A stretch of 64,000 bases of DNA, taken from Rhizobium sp. CC-YZS058 (lineage in GTDB: Bacteria; Pseudomonadota; Alphaproteobacteria; Rhizobiales; Rhizobiaceae). This document shows positions 27,346-35,540 of the stretch, piece after piece. Where the stretch lies: positions 3,808,001 to 3,872,000 of the forward strand of contig NZ_JAYESJ010000001.1 of the NCBI RefSeq assembly GCF_034720595.1. The letters are read 5' to 3'. The translations under genes were made by a program, and so were the position numbers. Within the stretch, counting starts at the first letter, position 1, and each line of letters opens with the position of its first letter. Below the pieces are notes generated by a model. That model saw nothing but the letters and a program-made list of their open reading frames with translations, was not told the origin of the DNA and did not search any database.

Positions 27346-28611
27346 TCAGCTTGCCTTGGCGAGACCGGCCTCGCTAGCCAGAATACGGTCGAGCGCGGCC
27401 GTGAAGCGGTCGACCTCCTCGACCGTGTTGTAATGCACCATCGAGACGCGCAGCATGCCGCCATGATCGGTCAGGCCGAGATATTCGGCCAAGCGACGCG
27501 AGTGGAAATCGCCGAAGCGCATGGCGATCTGTTCCTCGTCCATCGCCTTGCACAGTTCGCCGGCCTCGCGCCCATCGAAGCGGAAGGCGATCGTCGGCAC
27601 GCGCTGGCTGTCCCGGTTGACCGGCTGGCCGACGATCGTGCAGTCGTTGCGGGTCCGCAGATAGGCGAGCAGCCGCTCGGTCAGCGCATCTTCCTGAACG
27701 GTGATGGCGCCATAGGCCGCCTCGATCTTCTCGCGCACCGTGCCGGTCTCGCCGGCCTTTTCGCCGAGCGTTGCGAGGTAATCCAGGATGCCGCAGGTGG
27801 CATAGGCGAGCTCGTAGTTCGGGTTGCCCGGCTCCAGCTTGCCCGGCACTTTGTCCTTGCCGTAGAAATAGTGGTAGAGCGTGTCGAGCTCGAGCAGCAG
27901 CTCATACTTGCCGTACATCAGGGCGTAATGCGGCCCGTAGGTCTTGTAGAGGCTGAAGACATAGTAATCGGCATCGAAGGCCTGCACATCGACGGCGCGG
28001 TGCGGCGCATAGGCCACCGCATCCACGCAGAGTTTCGCGCCGCGGGCATGGACGAAATCGGCGATGGCGCGGACCGGATTGACCGATCCCAGAATATTGG
28101 ACACGTGGGTGACGCAGACGAGCTTCGTGCGGTCGCTCATCAGCGGCGCGAGATCGTCGAGTTCCAGCGTCAGCGTGTCCTTGTTGAGCGGCCAGATCTT
28201 GAGAACGACGCCGATCGCCTGCAGCCGGTCCCAGGGGCCGATATTGCTCTCGTGATCGCTGACGGTGATGATGATCTCGTCGCCGGGCTGCAGCTGGCTC
28301 TGCATGGCGCGGGCCAAATTCTGCAGGAGCGCCGTGGTCGAGGAGCCAAAGACGATTTCTTCAGGGCGGCGTGCATGGACGAGATGCATGGCGGCGGTGC
28401 GAGCCTCGTAGAGTGCCTTGGCCGCAGCCTGGGACACGGCATAGGAGCCGCCGATCTGCACGTTCTTCTCGATCAGGAAGGTGTTGATGCGCTCGAGCGC
28501 GCCCTTGAGGATCTGCGATCCGCCGGCATTGTCGAAGAAGGTCCAGCCGCGGTTGAGACCCGGAAACTGGCTGCGGACATAATCGAGGTCGAGCGGGGTG
28601 TTGGTGGACAT
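27346..28611 (-). CDS. Cysteine-desulfurase-like class V PLP enzyme (VC1184-type subfamily)
   Basis: A 421-residue fold-type I PLP enzyme beginning MSTNTPLDLDYVRSQFPG and NRGWTFFDNAGGSQ, the opening typical of the cysteine desulfurase-like VC1184 subfamily. The PLP lysine is in FSLYKTYGPH, and a conserved aspartate lies in KLCVDAVAYAPH. It lacks an obvious catalytic cysteine loop like that of IscS, so a role in sulfur delivery is doubtful; a lyase or transaminase step on the transported substrate is plausible. It sits between the ABC transporter genes and the hydantoinase gene, 23 bases ahead of the latter. The start at 28611 removes 23 atypical upstream residues. Confidence 0.88.
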   Translation of the reverse strand: MSTNTPLDLDYVRSQFPGLNRGWTFFDNAGGSQILKGALERINTFLIEKNVQIGGSYAVSQAAAKALYEARTAAMHLVHARRPEEIVFGSSTTALLQNLARAMQSQLQPGDEIIITVSDHESNIGPWDRLQAIGVVLKIWPLNKDTLTLELDDLAPLMSDRTKLVCVTHVSNILGSVNPVRAIADFVHARGAKLCVDAVAYAPHRAVDVQAFDADYYVFSLYKTYGPHYALMYGKYELLLELDTLYHYFYGKDKVPGKLEPGNPNYELAYATCGILDYLATLGEKAGETGTVREKIEAAYGAITVQEDALTERLLAYLRTRNDCTIVGQPVNRDSQRVPTIAFRFDGREAGELCKAMDEEQIAMRFGDFHSRRLAEYLGLTDHGGMLRVSMVHYNTVEEVDRFTAALDRILASEAGLAKAS

Positions 28612-28640
28612 TGGGTGAAACTCCCGGACTTTTCTTGTTC

Positions 28641-28684
28641 GAGCATGCTGCCGAAAAGCTTTTGCGGTTTTCGGCATCATGCTC
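28641..28684. repeat. Palindromic intergenic element A (rhizobial REP/RIME-like)
   Basis: GAGCATGCTGCCGAAAA (28641-28657) pairs with a 17-base arm at 28668-28684 with one mismatch around a ten-base loop. Rhizobial genomes carry many intergenic palindromes with this GCATG / GCCGAAAA pattern. It sits just upstream of the PLP enzyme gene, in the gap after the ABC ATPase gene. Confidence 0.7.
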
Positions 28685-28699
28685 TGCTTCTTGGTTCGA

Positions 28700-28745
28700 G
28701 GCCGGATTCAGATTTCAGGTCGATCCGACCTGAAATCATCCGGCC
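28700..28745. repeat. Palindromic intergenic element B, probable terminator of the ABC genes
   Basis: A long hairpin: GGCCGGAT (28700-28707) and GATTTCAGGTCG (28711-28722) pair with CGACCTGAAATC (28726-28737) and ATCCGGCC (28738-28745), a 20-bp stem with a three-base bulge and three-base loop. The arm touches the last base of the ATPase stop codon. It may attenuate or end transcription before the PLP/hydantoinase genes and looks like a dispersed rhizobial repeat. Confidence 0.7.
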
Positions 28746-29485
28746 TAGTGATTGAGCACGGCGCGCAGGAAGCTGCGGGTGCGCTCCTCCTGCGGGGCGT
28801 CAAAGATCTGGGCCGGCGGACCGGCCTCCACCAGCCGACCGCCATCCATGAAGATGACGCGATCGGCCACCTGGCGGGCAAAGCCCATTTCGTGGGTGAC
28901 GACGACCATGGTGACGCCGGTGCCGGCGAGCTTGCGCATGACATCCAGCACCTCGCCGACCATTTCCGGGTCGAGCGCCGAGGTCGGCTCGTCGAAAAGC
29001 AGCACGCGCGGCTCCATGGCGAGCGCGCGGGCAATGGCGACTCGCTGCTGCTGGCCGCCGGAAAGCTGACCGGGGAATTTTTCCGCCTGCTCGCCGATGC
29101 CGACACGGGACAGGAGGTCGCGCGCCTTGCGCTCGGCCTCGGCCTTTGTCGTGCCGCGCACCCGCATCGGCGCCAGCATGACATTCTTCAGCACGCTCAT
29201 ATGCGGAAAGAGGTTGAAGGACTGGAAGACCATGCCGACTTCCGCCCGCACCTTGGCGAGCGCCTTGCCCGGCGCAACGCGGATGCCATCGACATCGATC
29301 GTGCTCTCCGGCGCGAAGGCCTCCAGATGGTTGATGCAGCGGATCAGCGTCGATTTGCCCGAGCCGGACGGCCCGATCACGCAGACGACCTCGCCCTCGG
29401 CGATATCGAGGTCGATGCCGTGGAGCACGGTGAAGGTTCCGTAGGCCTTGGTGAGGCCGCGGATGGAGATGATCGAACCGGACAT
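28745..29485 (-). CDS. Polar amino acid ABC transporter ATP-binding protein (GlnQ-like)
   Basis: A 246-residue ABC ATPase with Walker [11 protein letters not shown]-loop [11 protein letters not shown], signature LSGGQQQR, Walker [12 protein letters not shown] and the H-loop VVVTHEMGF. This is the standard size and sequence style of polar amino acid importers (PAAT family). The start overlaps the permease stop (TGATG), so the two are translationally coupled. A large hairpin repeat follows its stop. Confidence 0.93.
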   Translation of the reverse strand: MSGSIISIRGLTKAYGTFTVLHGIDLDIAEGEVVCVIGPSGSGKSTLIRCINHLEAFAPESTIDVDGIRVAPGKALAKVRAEVGMVFQSFNLFPHMSVLKNVMLAPMRVRGTTKAEAERKARDLLSRVGIGEQAEKFPGQLSGGQQQRVAIARALAMEPRVLLFDEPTSALDPEMVGEVLDVMRKLAGTGVTMVVVTHEMGFARQVADRVIFMDGGRLVEAGPPAQIFDAPQEERTRSFLRAVLNH

Positions 29486-30156
29486 CAGCGCTTCCCCCGG
29501 GCAAAATGCTTCTCGAGCCGGGCGACGACCGCGACCATGGGCCAGAGCAGCGCCACATAGATGATGGCCGCGCCGATGAGCGGCGTCGGATTGGCCTGAA
29601 GCGCCTGGGCTTGGGTCGCCTGCTTGAGCAGGTCCGGCATGGCGACCACGGAGGCGAGCGCCGTGTCCTTCATCACGTTGATGCAGTTGTTGGTCAGCGG
29701 CGGAATGACGATGCGGACCGCCTGCGGCAGGATCACATCGACCATCATGTCCTTGTTCGACAGGCCGAGCGCGGCGGATGCCTCGAACTGGCCATGCGGA
29801 ATGGCCTCGATGCCCGCCCGGAAGATCTCGGCCGTATAGGCGGCGGAGACAAGCGACAAAGCGGTGACGGCCGAGAGAAAGGGCGACAGCCGGATGCCGA
29901 TGAAGGGCAGCGCGTAATAGACGACGATCAGCAGCACGAGCAGCGGGATCGACCGGAAGATATCGATATAGATCCGGATCAGCGTCTTGGCGGCTTGAGG
30001 GGCGTAAAGCCGGGCGATCGCCAGGAACAGGCCGCCGATCAGGCCGACGATGATGCTGGTCACGCCGATCTGCAGCGTGATCAAGAGACCTGACAGGAGC
30101 TGCGGCAGGCTGGCGAGCAGCACCTGCCAATTGAAGAAGGTATTGATGAGCGTCAT
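29485..30156 (-). CDS. Polar amino acid ABC transporter permease
   Basis: A 223-residue inner-membrane permease with about five helices, the EAA-type loop [24 protein letters not shown] and C-terminal [15 protein letters not shown], all typical of HisM/GlnP proteins. It is the only permease in the cluster, so it probably works as a homodimer. It is coupled by TGATG to the ATPase gene and follows the binding-protein gene after a 162-base gap that contains a strong stem-loop. Confidence 0.93.
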   Translation of the reverse strand: MTLINTFFNWQVLLASLPQLLSGLLITLQIGVTSIIVGLIGGLFLAIARLYAPQAAKTLIRIYIDIFRSIPLLVLLIVVYYALPFIGIRLSPFLSAVTALSLVSAAYTAEIFRAGIEAIPHGQFEASAALGLSNKDMMVDVILPQAVRIVIPPLTNNCINVMKDTALASVVAMPDLLKQATQAQALQANPTPLIGAAIIYVALLWPMVAVVARLEKHFARGKR

Positions 30157-30275
30157 GGCCGCTAAGGCTCCCCGGGCAGGAGGCGGACCCGCAAGGCGGG
30201 ACCACCCCGTCCGATGCAGGATGGCGAGCAGGTCCGGCTGACGTGCCGGAACCTGCTGTCGTGGCGGGAGGATGA

Positions 30276-30306
30276 ACCGTTCCGGCGAAGGACCCGCCGG
30301 AACGGT
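30276..30306 (-). other. Stem-loop between binding-protein and permease genes
   Basis: ACCGTTCCGGCG (30276-30287) pairs perfectly with CGCCGGAACGGT (30295-30306) around a seven-base loop, 12 bases after the binding-protein stop. Such structures commonly stabilise or partially terminate the binding-protein mRNA so that it is made in excess over permease and ATPase. There is no T-run. Confidence 0.7.
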
Positions 30307-30318
30307 CGGCTAAGCCGC

Positions 30319-31119
30319 TTACTTGGCCTTCGGCATGTCGAGAACGGCGACCGTCGAGGTGGTGTCTTCGGCCTTGGCGCCGAACCAGCTCTCGTGCAGC
30401 TTGGCGATGAAGCCTTCGCCCTTCAGCTTGGTGATGACCTCGTTGACCTCGGTGGCCAGCGGATCGCCCTTGTTGAACATGATCGAGTATTTTTCGCCGG
30501 TCGGGATACGCTCGACGACCTTCAGCTCCGGCTTGTCCTTCACGTAATAGAGAAGGGCCGGAATATCGGAAATATAGCCATCGACGCGGCCGGCCACGAG
30601 GTCGAGCATGGCGGGCTGCAGGCCTTCGAAGCGGCGGATTTCGCCGAGCTTGTATTCGCCCTTGTGAGCTTCGGCCCACATGTCGCCGGTGGAGCCGGTA
30701 TCGACGCCGACGACCTTGTCGCCCATGTCCTTCAGGCCGGTAATGCCGGACGCGGCCGTCACGGTCAACGACTGGTCGCTGTCGTAGTAAGGCTGGGCGA
30801 AGGTGACCGAGGCCAGGCGCTTTTCCGTGATCGTGATCGAGGAGATCGCCATGTTGATGCGGCCGGACTGGACGGCCGGGAAGAGACCGTTGAACGGCGT
30901 GTTGACGAATTCGACCGTCTTGCCGAGACGCTTGGCGATCTCGTTGACGAGGTCGACTTCGAAGCCGGTGACCTTGCCGCTGGCATCTTCGAATTCCCAC
31001 GGCACGTTGCCGATATTGGCGCCGACAGTGAGATCGGCGGCGTTCGCCGCGCCGACCGAGCCGAGGAGCGCGAGGAAGCCGGTCAGCACCGAAAGAGTGC
31101 GGGTGGTTGTGCGTGTCAT
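30319..31119 (-). CDS. Amino-acid-type ABC transporter periplasmic substrate-binding protein
   Basis: A 266-residue periplasmic protein with a signal peptide (residues 1-28, ending GAANAA) and a bilobed SBP_bac_3 domain: [15 protein letters not shown], the [14 protein letters not shown] block, [10 protein letters not shown] and a hinge region with DMWAEA. It is in the size range of GlnH/FliY-type proteins. The downstream hydantoinase and PLP enzyme suggest a ligand that is an amino acid derivative or ureide rather than a common amino acid. The start at 31119 has a strong GGGGAA ribosome-binding site. Its promoter region contains the FadR-type operator. Confidence 0.93.
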   Translation of the reverse strand: MTRTTTRTLSVLTGFLALLGSVGAANAADLTVGANIGNVPWEFEDASGKVTGFEVDLVNEIAKRLGKTVEFVNTPFNGLFPAVQSGRINMAISSITITEKRLASVTFAQPYYDSDQSLTVTAASGITGLKDMGDKVVGVDTGSTGDMWAEAHKGEYKLGEIRRFEGLQPAMLDLVAGRVDGYISDIPALLYYVKDKPELKVVERIPTGEKYSIMFNKGDPLATEVNEVITKLKGEGFIAKLHESWFGAKAEDTTSTVAVLDMPKAK

Positions 31120-31165
31120 GAGAGTTCCCCTTGTTTTATGAACGTGACTCATTCACCATGGTCTA

Positions 31166-31180
31166 ACTGGTCAGACCAGT
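31166..31180. promoter_or_regulatory. FadR/GntR-type operator between regulator and transporter genes
   Basis: ACTGGTCAGACCAGT is a perfect 15-bp palindrome around a central A and matches the TGGT-N3-ACCA core used by FadR-subfamily GntR regulators. It lies between the divergent binding-protein gene (start 31119) and the GntR-type gene (start 31267), so it probably controls the transporter operon and perhaps the regulator itself. Confidence 0.75.
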
Positions 31181-31266
31181 CAGGCCAAAAAAGCATGAAG
31201 CTTTCGGCTTGGCAATGGCCTTTGAAAATTAGATTTTGATGGTGACGCCGCCAAACCCCGCACGGG

Positions 31267-31971
31267 ATGAGAATGTTCAACAAGACGCTTGTTCCCCAAT
31301 CGGTCGCCCGGGACCTCCAGACGATGATCCAGACCGGAGCGCTGAAGCCCGGCGAGAAGATCCCCTCGCAGCGCGAGTTTTCCCAGAAGCTCGGCGTCAG
31401 CCGCGCCTCCCTGCGGGAAGCCTTGCTGACGCTGGAAACGTTGGGGCTGTTGAAGACCGAAGCCGGCCGCGGCACTTTCGTCACCGATCCGGCGGAGAGC
31501 GCGCAAGGGGCGTCCGGCGAAATGGCGCCCTGGCGCTATTCCGATCGCTATTCGGTGTTCGACGTCTTCCAGACGCGCATTCTGCTCGAGGGCGAGATCG
31601 CCCGGCTTTCCGCCGGGCGACTGGCGGAGCTGCAGCTCGACCAGATGGAGCGCGCCACGCAAACCATGGAGGAGTGCTGGGCCCGGCAGGACCGGCTCGC
31701 CAATGTCGAGGCCGACCTCGCCTTCCACGGCATCATCGTCTCTGCCTGTTCCAACGCCATGTTGCAGGCGCTCTACCACACGGTGCGCGACCAGGTGACG
31801 GAGACGCAGCGCCAGCCGATCCCGATCACCGATCCCGAGCGGATGAAGGATTCGATCGACGAACATCGCCGCATCATCGCCGCACTGCGCGCCAACAACG
31901 GGCCGGAAGCAAAGCAGGCGATGGAAAGCCATATCCGCAACACCGCCCGCTGCGCCGGTCTCCTTCCCTAA
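31267..31971 (+). CDS. GntR-family regulator, FadR/FCD subfamily
   Basis: A 234-residue regulator. The N-terminal winged helix contains KIPSQREFSQKLGVSRASLREAL and GLLKTEAGRGTFV. The all-helical FCD effector domain carries the metal-ligand pattern of the family (D..H in EADLAFHGII, a later EHRRIIAAL and ESHIRNTARC). It is divergent from the amino-acid-type transporter, PLP enzyme and hydantoinase genes, and a palindromic operator of its subfamily lies between them. It is therefore the likely local repressor, released by the transported compound or an intermediate. No strong ribosome-binding site is visible before 31267; an internal Met at codon 3 is possible. Confidence 0.9.
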   Translation: MRMFNKTLVPQSVARDLQTMIQTGALKPGEKIPSQREFSQKLGVSRASLREALLTLETLGLLKTEAGRGTFVTDPAESAQGASGEMAPWRYSDRYSVFDVFQTRILLEGEIARLSAGRLAELQLDQMERATQTMEECWARQDRLANVEADLAFHGIIVSACSNAMLQALYHTVRDQVTETQRQPIPITDPERMKDSIDEHRRIIAALRANNGPEAKQAMESHIRNTARCAGLLP

Positions 31972-31994
31972 GCCTGCGCTCTCGCGATGTGCTT

Positions 31995-32651
31995 TCAAGG
32001 CAGGAAGGTCGTGGGGATGGGCTGCCACCGGCCATCGATCTTCGTGAATTGCGGGATATGGGCAAGGCTGTGGATCAGCGCTGCATCGTCTTGAAGCGTT
32101 GCTTCCCAGTCCCGCGCTTCGGTCAGGATAACGCCGACCCCGACGACGATTCCCCCTGCCTTTCGCACCAGCTCGATCGAGCCCTTCAGGCTGGAGCCGG
32201 ACGCCACGACGTCGTCCACCACCACGACGCGCTTGCCGGAAAGCAGCGGCGCTGACCGCCGGTCGAGCAGCAGCTTCTGCTCGCCCTTGGAGGTGATGGA
32301 GGAGATGGTCTGGACCAGCGCATCGCCAAGATGGATCTTCGGCGACTTCTGCAGCACCACATAGTCATCAAGCCCGAGCGCGCGGCTGACCTCGATCGCC
32401 ACCGGAATTCCAAGCGTCGCAGCGCCGACGATGACCTCCGGTTCGAGCGGCGCCAGTTTGGCGGCCAGCGCTTGGCCGACATGTTCGCCGAAGCGGACGC
32501 CGAGGTCGATCACCATCATCAGCGAGATGGCGAAGCTGTCGGTGATCGAGACGATCGGCAGCTCGACCGTACGGCCTGCCACATCGACCGACCAGCGTTC
32601 ACCGGTGATGGGAGAGGAGGATGCCGTCGCGGCAGGGGAATCGTCTGTCAT
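31995..32651 (-). CDS. Purine/pyrimidine-type phosphoribosyltransferase
   Basis: A 218-residue type I phosphoribosyltransferase with the PRPP-binding motif VVVVDDVVASGSS and a preceding flexible loop (SSITSKGEQKLLLD). An apt-like opening ITDSFAISLMMVIDLG is unusual. It would convert an incoming nucleobase plus PRPP into a nucleotide, trapping it in the cell. The start overlaps the stop of the ECF T-component gene (ATGA), making it the last gene of the S-A-T transporter operon. Homology is to adenine/xanthine-type enzymes in general; the base cannot be deduced. Confidence 0.88.
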   Translation of the reverse strand: MTDDSPAATASSSPITGERWSVDVAGRTVELPIVSITDSFAISLMMVIDLGVRFGEHVGQALAAKLAPLEPEVIVGAATLGIPVAIEVSRALGLDDYVVLQKSPKIHLGDALVQTISSITSKGEQKLLLDRRSAPLLSGKRVVVVDDVVASGSSLKGSIELVRKAGGIVVGVGVILTEARDWEATLQDDAALIHSLAHIPQFTKIDGRWQPIPTTFLP

Positions 32652-33319
32652 TGTGGTCTGTCCTTGATGGTCAGCGAAGGCTCGACGAGCAAGCCCACAT
32701 GGCGCCAGGTGGTGCGCTTGCGGCGCATGTCGAATCCATAGAGCGAGAGTGAGATGGAGATGGCATGAGCCATGCGGATCGCCTGCACCAAGAGCGGCAC
32801 GCCGCGTGCGAGCGCGAAGCGCAGGCGGGTGGGAAACGGCACGTCGTCGATTTCCATGCCGCGTGCCCGCTGCGCATCGGCGATCCGCTCGAAATCCTCG
32901 CGCAGCATGGGAATGATGCCGAATGTGAGCGAGAGAACCAGGGTGACGACGGGCGGCAGCCGCGCCGCACTGGCAGCTGCCAGAATCGAACCCGGCGAGC
33001 TGGTTTCCATGACGAAGAAGAAAGCCGCCGTGGTTGTCACCAGTCGCGCCGCCATGCCGAGGGCGGTGAGGAGCGCCGGCGCGAGGGCCATGCCCTGGAG
33101 CATGAGATTGAGCATCCAGCTCGCCAAGACAAGAAGCACGAGCAAGACCACGCCGCGCAGATAGGCGTTTAACCCCGGCACATGAATGAGCCAGAGAAAG
33201 ACGAGCGCGCCGAGCGCCAGGGGTACTCCGAAGCGCCAATCCGGTGCAAGCCATGCGGCGAGCATGACGAGAAAGGCGAGGGCAAGCTTGACGAAGAAGT
33301 TAAGCTCATGAAGCTGCAT
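32648..33319 (-). CDS. ECF transporter transmembrane component (EcfT)
   Basis: A 223-residue membrane protein with five or six hydrophobic helices and the two Ala-Arg-Gly coupling motifs of EcfT: ADAQRARGMEI and the later ALARGVPLLVQAIRMAHAIS. It connects the substrate-specific S component to the ATPase. The start at 33319 (MQLHELNFFVKLAL) overlaps the fused ATPase gene by 14 bases. Third gene of the operon, coupled to the phosphoribosyltransferase gene by ATGA. Confidence 0.9.
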   Translation of the reverse strand: MQLHELNFFVKLALAFLVMLAAWLAPDWRFGVPLALGALVFLWLIHVPGLNAYLRGVVLLVLLVLASWMLNLMLQGMALAPALLTALGMAARLVTTTAAFFFVMETSSPGSILAAASAARLPPVVTLVLSLTFGIIPMLREDFERIADAQRARGMEIDDVPFPTRLRFALARGVPLLVQAIRMAHAISISLSLYGFDMRRKRTTWRHVGLLVEPSLTIKDRPQ

Positions 33320-34841
33320 GATGCCACTCCGTCTGCGCAAGGAATCGGGGCTCTGGCCAGCCAAGTGCGCGGTAGGCCGGGCTCCGCCAGGCGGCGATGG
33401 TGTCCCCGTCATAAGTGATCCGCCCCTCATCGAGCAGCAGCACCCGGCCTGCCCGCTCGGCTGCAAGTTCGAGATCATGCGTGATGAGCAGGACGGCTCG
33501 GCCGGAGGCGCAGGCACCGTCGATAAAGCGATCCAGAAGCCGCTTGCCGTTGAGATCGCGGGCCAGAAGGGGTTCGTCGAGGATCGCAAGCGCGGCGCCG
33601 GAAGCCTCTGCACAGGCGAGCCCCAGCAAGGCCTGCTGGCGCGTCGACAAGGCGAAGGGGTTGGTCTGTGCCAGACCGGACAACCCATAGGCCGCAAGCG
33701 CCGTCTCCGCCTTTTCCAGAATGGCTGGGTCCTTCGGCATCACCGGCGAGGCGGTGATTGCGAAGGTGACCTCCTGCAGCACCGTCATGTTGAACAGGAT
33801 ACGCCGCATGATCTGTGGCAGATAGGCGATGGACCGGGCGCGACGGGCCGCTGTCCAGCCGCCGGCATCAGCCCCTCCGATCGCAAGTGTCCCGCCAGTC
33901 ACCGCGGCCAGGCCGAGGATCGACTGGAACAGCGTGGTCTTGCCTGCACCGTTGCGGCCGATCAGCGCCACGCATTCGCCGGCCCGGATGGTCAGGTCGA
34001 TCTCTTCCAGCACCGGACGGCCCGTTGGTCGTTGAAGGGCTGTTCTCAGTTTCTTGACGCAGAGCAGGGTCCGGCCGAGCGGGTAAACCTTCGCCGCCGC
34101 TTGGCGCCTGAAGGGAGGCAGCAGGCCCGCATCGGTCCAGGCCGCCCCGTCTGCCATCAGTCCGGCCTTTGGCTGCAGGGAGGAGAGGACGCCGGACGCC
34201 AGAAGCGCGATCTCGTTGATCGCCGGTGCGATTGCCGCCGCATCCTGTTCGGCAATCAGCAGGGACGGGATCTCGGCACCGAAGGTGGCGAGGCTGCGCA
34301 ACAGGCGCTGACGGGCCGCCGGATCAAGGCCCGTGGTCGGCTCGTCCAGCACCAGAAGGCGGGGCGCCGCCGCCAGTGCGGCCGCAATGGCCACCATGCG
34401 CCGTTCCCCGCCGGAAAGGGTCAGCACCCGCCGCCCCTTGAGATCATGAAGCTCGAGCCCGTTGATCAGGGTCGCAAGGCGGGCACGGATCTCCGCCCGG
34501 CCCACCCCGCGGTTTTCAAGCGGAAAGGCGATCAGATCCTCGACGCTCAGGTCCCAGACCTGATCTTCCACCGCCTGGGCAACGAGGCCGATCGTCTGGA
34601 AGAGGCTATCTTTCGAGACGGTCCGCACCGGTTGGCCGTCGAGCTCGATGCTGCCGGAGATCGTATCGGGTCGCACCAGGCGCGGAATGATGCCGGCTGC
34701 AGCCTGTAGCAGTGTCGTCTTGCCGCTGCCTGCCGCTCCACAGACAAGCAGCCTTTGACCGGCGGCGATGGAAAGATCGGCTCCGGAAAGGGCGAGCGTG
34801 CCATTCCCGTAGCCGACGCTGAGATTGCGGAGATCAAGCAC
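33306..34841 (-). CDS. ECF transporter ATPase with two fused ABC domains
   Basis: A 511-residue protein made of two ABC ATPase halves in tandem, replacing separate EcfA and EcfA'. The first half has Walker A GAAGSGKTT, signature LSGGERR and Walker B LLVLDEPTTGLD. The second half has Walker A GRNGAGKTT, a degenerate signature LSTRQQA and Walker B LAILDEPLLARD, ending with an ITHDLE switch. A GTG at 34841 (V-LDLRNLSVGYG) is taken as start; no ATG is available in frame without running far into the S-component gene, whose stop is 18 bases upstream. It overlaps the T-component gene at its end. Confidence 0.88.
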   Translation of the reverse strand: MLDLRNLSVGYGNGTLALSGADLSIAAGQRLLVCGAAGSGKTTLLQAAAGIIPRLVRPDTISGSIELDGQPVRTVSKDSLFQTIGLVAQAVEDQVWDLSVEDLIAFPLENRGVGRAEIRARLATLINGLELHDLKGRRVLTLSGGERRMVAIAAALAAAPRLLVLDEPTTGLDPAARQRLLRSLATFGAEIPSLLIAEQDAAAIAPAINEIALLASGVLSSLQPKAGLMADGAAWTDAGLLPPFRRQAAAKVYPLGRTLLCVKKLRTALQRPTGRPVLEEIDLTIRAGECVALIGRNGAGKTTLFQSILGLAAVTGGTLAIGGADAGGWTAARRARSIAYLPQIMRRILFNMTVLQEVTFAITASPVMPKDPAILEKAETALAAYGLSGLAQTNPFALSTRQQALLGLACAEASGAALAILDEPLLARDLNGKRLLDRFIDGACASGRAVLLITHDLELAAERAGRVLLLDEGRITYDGDTIAAWRSPAYRALGWPEPRFLAQTEWHHAAS

Positions 34842-34858
34842 GTTGCATGCAATCCGGG

Positions 34859-35431
34859 TCAGAAGCGCTGGAAGCCGGAGGGATGGGCGCTCTTCAGGAT
34901 CTTGAGCGCCGGAATGACGAGCAGCGGCGTTCCGATGATCATGGGGACGATGTCCGAAAGGCCGAGATAGCCGAACGCCCACCAGAAGGGAAAGATGCCG
35001 AGATAGGCAAGGCTGGCTGAAACGGCGAGCACCATGACGATCCCGACCACGAGGCAGGTTGCCGCAATTTTAGCCAAGGTCGTGCGGGTCATCGACACGG
35101 TCTTCGGATCGAAGAGCAGGCCCGGAACGAGGCCGGTGAGCCCCACCATGATGCCATCGACGATCAGCGAATGAGCGGGAATGAACGTGCCGGCCAGAAG
35201 TGACCAGACGATCGTGCCGAGATAGCCACAGATGAAGCCGCTGCGCCAGCCGAGCAGGATGCCGACGAGCGGCGGAAGAAAGGCGAAGATGCGCCACTGA
35301 ATGACCCCGGGGACCAGCTGGATCGGGTTGGCATAGGCCCAGAGCACGCCGGTGGCCGCAGCGGCGACGATGGACAGGACGATGGGAAAGAGCGTGTTGC
35401 CCTCGGTTTCGGCAAGCGCAGTGTTGGACAT
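34859..35431 (-). CDS. ECF transporter substrate-binding S component, ligand unknown
   Basis: A 190-residue membrane protein with about six helices and the size of ECF S components. Segments such as VPGVIQWRIFAFLPPLVGILLG and GYLGTIVWSLLAG fit an energy-coupling factor S unit, but I do not recognise it as BioY, ThiT, RibU, YkoE or another characterised type. First gene of an S-A-T-phosphoribosyltransferase operon. It has a GGGGAA ribosome-binding site and a sigma-54-type promoter 20 bases before that. The coupled phosphoribosyltransferase suggests that the ligand is a nucleobase. Confidence 0.85.
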   Translation of the reverse strand: MSNTALAETEGNTLFPIVLSIVAAAATGVLWAYANPIQLVPGVIQWRIFAFLPPLVGILLGWRSGFICGYLGTIVWSLLAGTFIPAHSLIVDGIMVGLTGLVPGLLFDPKTVSMTRTTLAKIAATCLVVGIVMVLAVSASLAYLGIFPFWWAFGYLGLSDIVPMIIGTPLLVIPALKILKSAHPSGFQRF

Positions 35432-35462
35432 GGAGTTCCCCTTTTTTGTTCAAGGGGATGAA

Positions 35463-35480
35463 CGCAAGTTCCATGCCAGG
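35463..35480 (-). promoter_or_regulatory. Sigma-54-type promoter of the ECF-phosphoribosyltransferase operon
   Basis: On the reverse strand CTGGCATGGAACTTGCG matches the RpoN consensus TGGCAC-N5-TTGCA with the required ten bases between GG (-24) and GC (-12). A transcript from it would start near 35452, leaving about 20 bases before the S-component ATG at 35431, with the ribosome-binding site inside. This predicts NtrC- or other enhancer-dependent control. Confidence 0.65.
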
Positions 35481-35504
35481 ATAAGTTTCGGCTAACCCTC
35501 GCCA

Positions 35505-35522
35505 GCGGGCAGAGCTGCCCGC
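35505..35522. other. Palindrome in the gap between the oxidoreductase and ECF genes
   Basis: GCGGGCAGAGCTGCCCGC is a perfect 18-bp palindrome lying just downstream of the Gfo/Idh gene stop and upstream of the sigma-54 element. It could be the oxidoreductase terminator (no T-run is present) or an activator site; position alone cannot decide. Confidence 0.45.
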
Positions 35523-35540
35523 AGACGAGAGAACGGCGGC

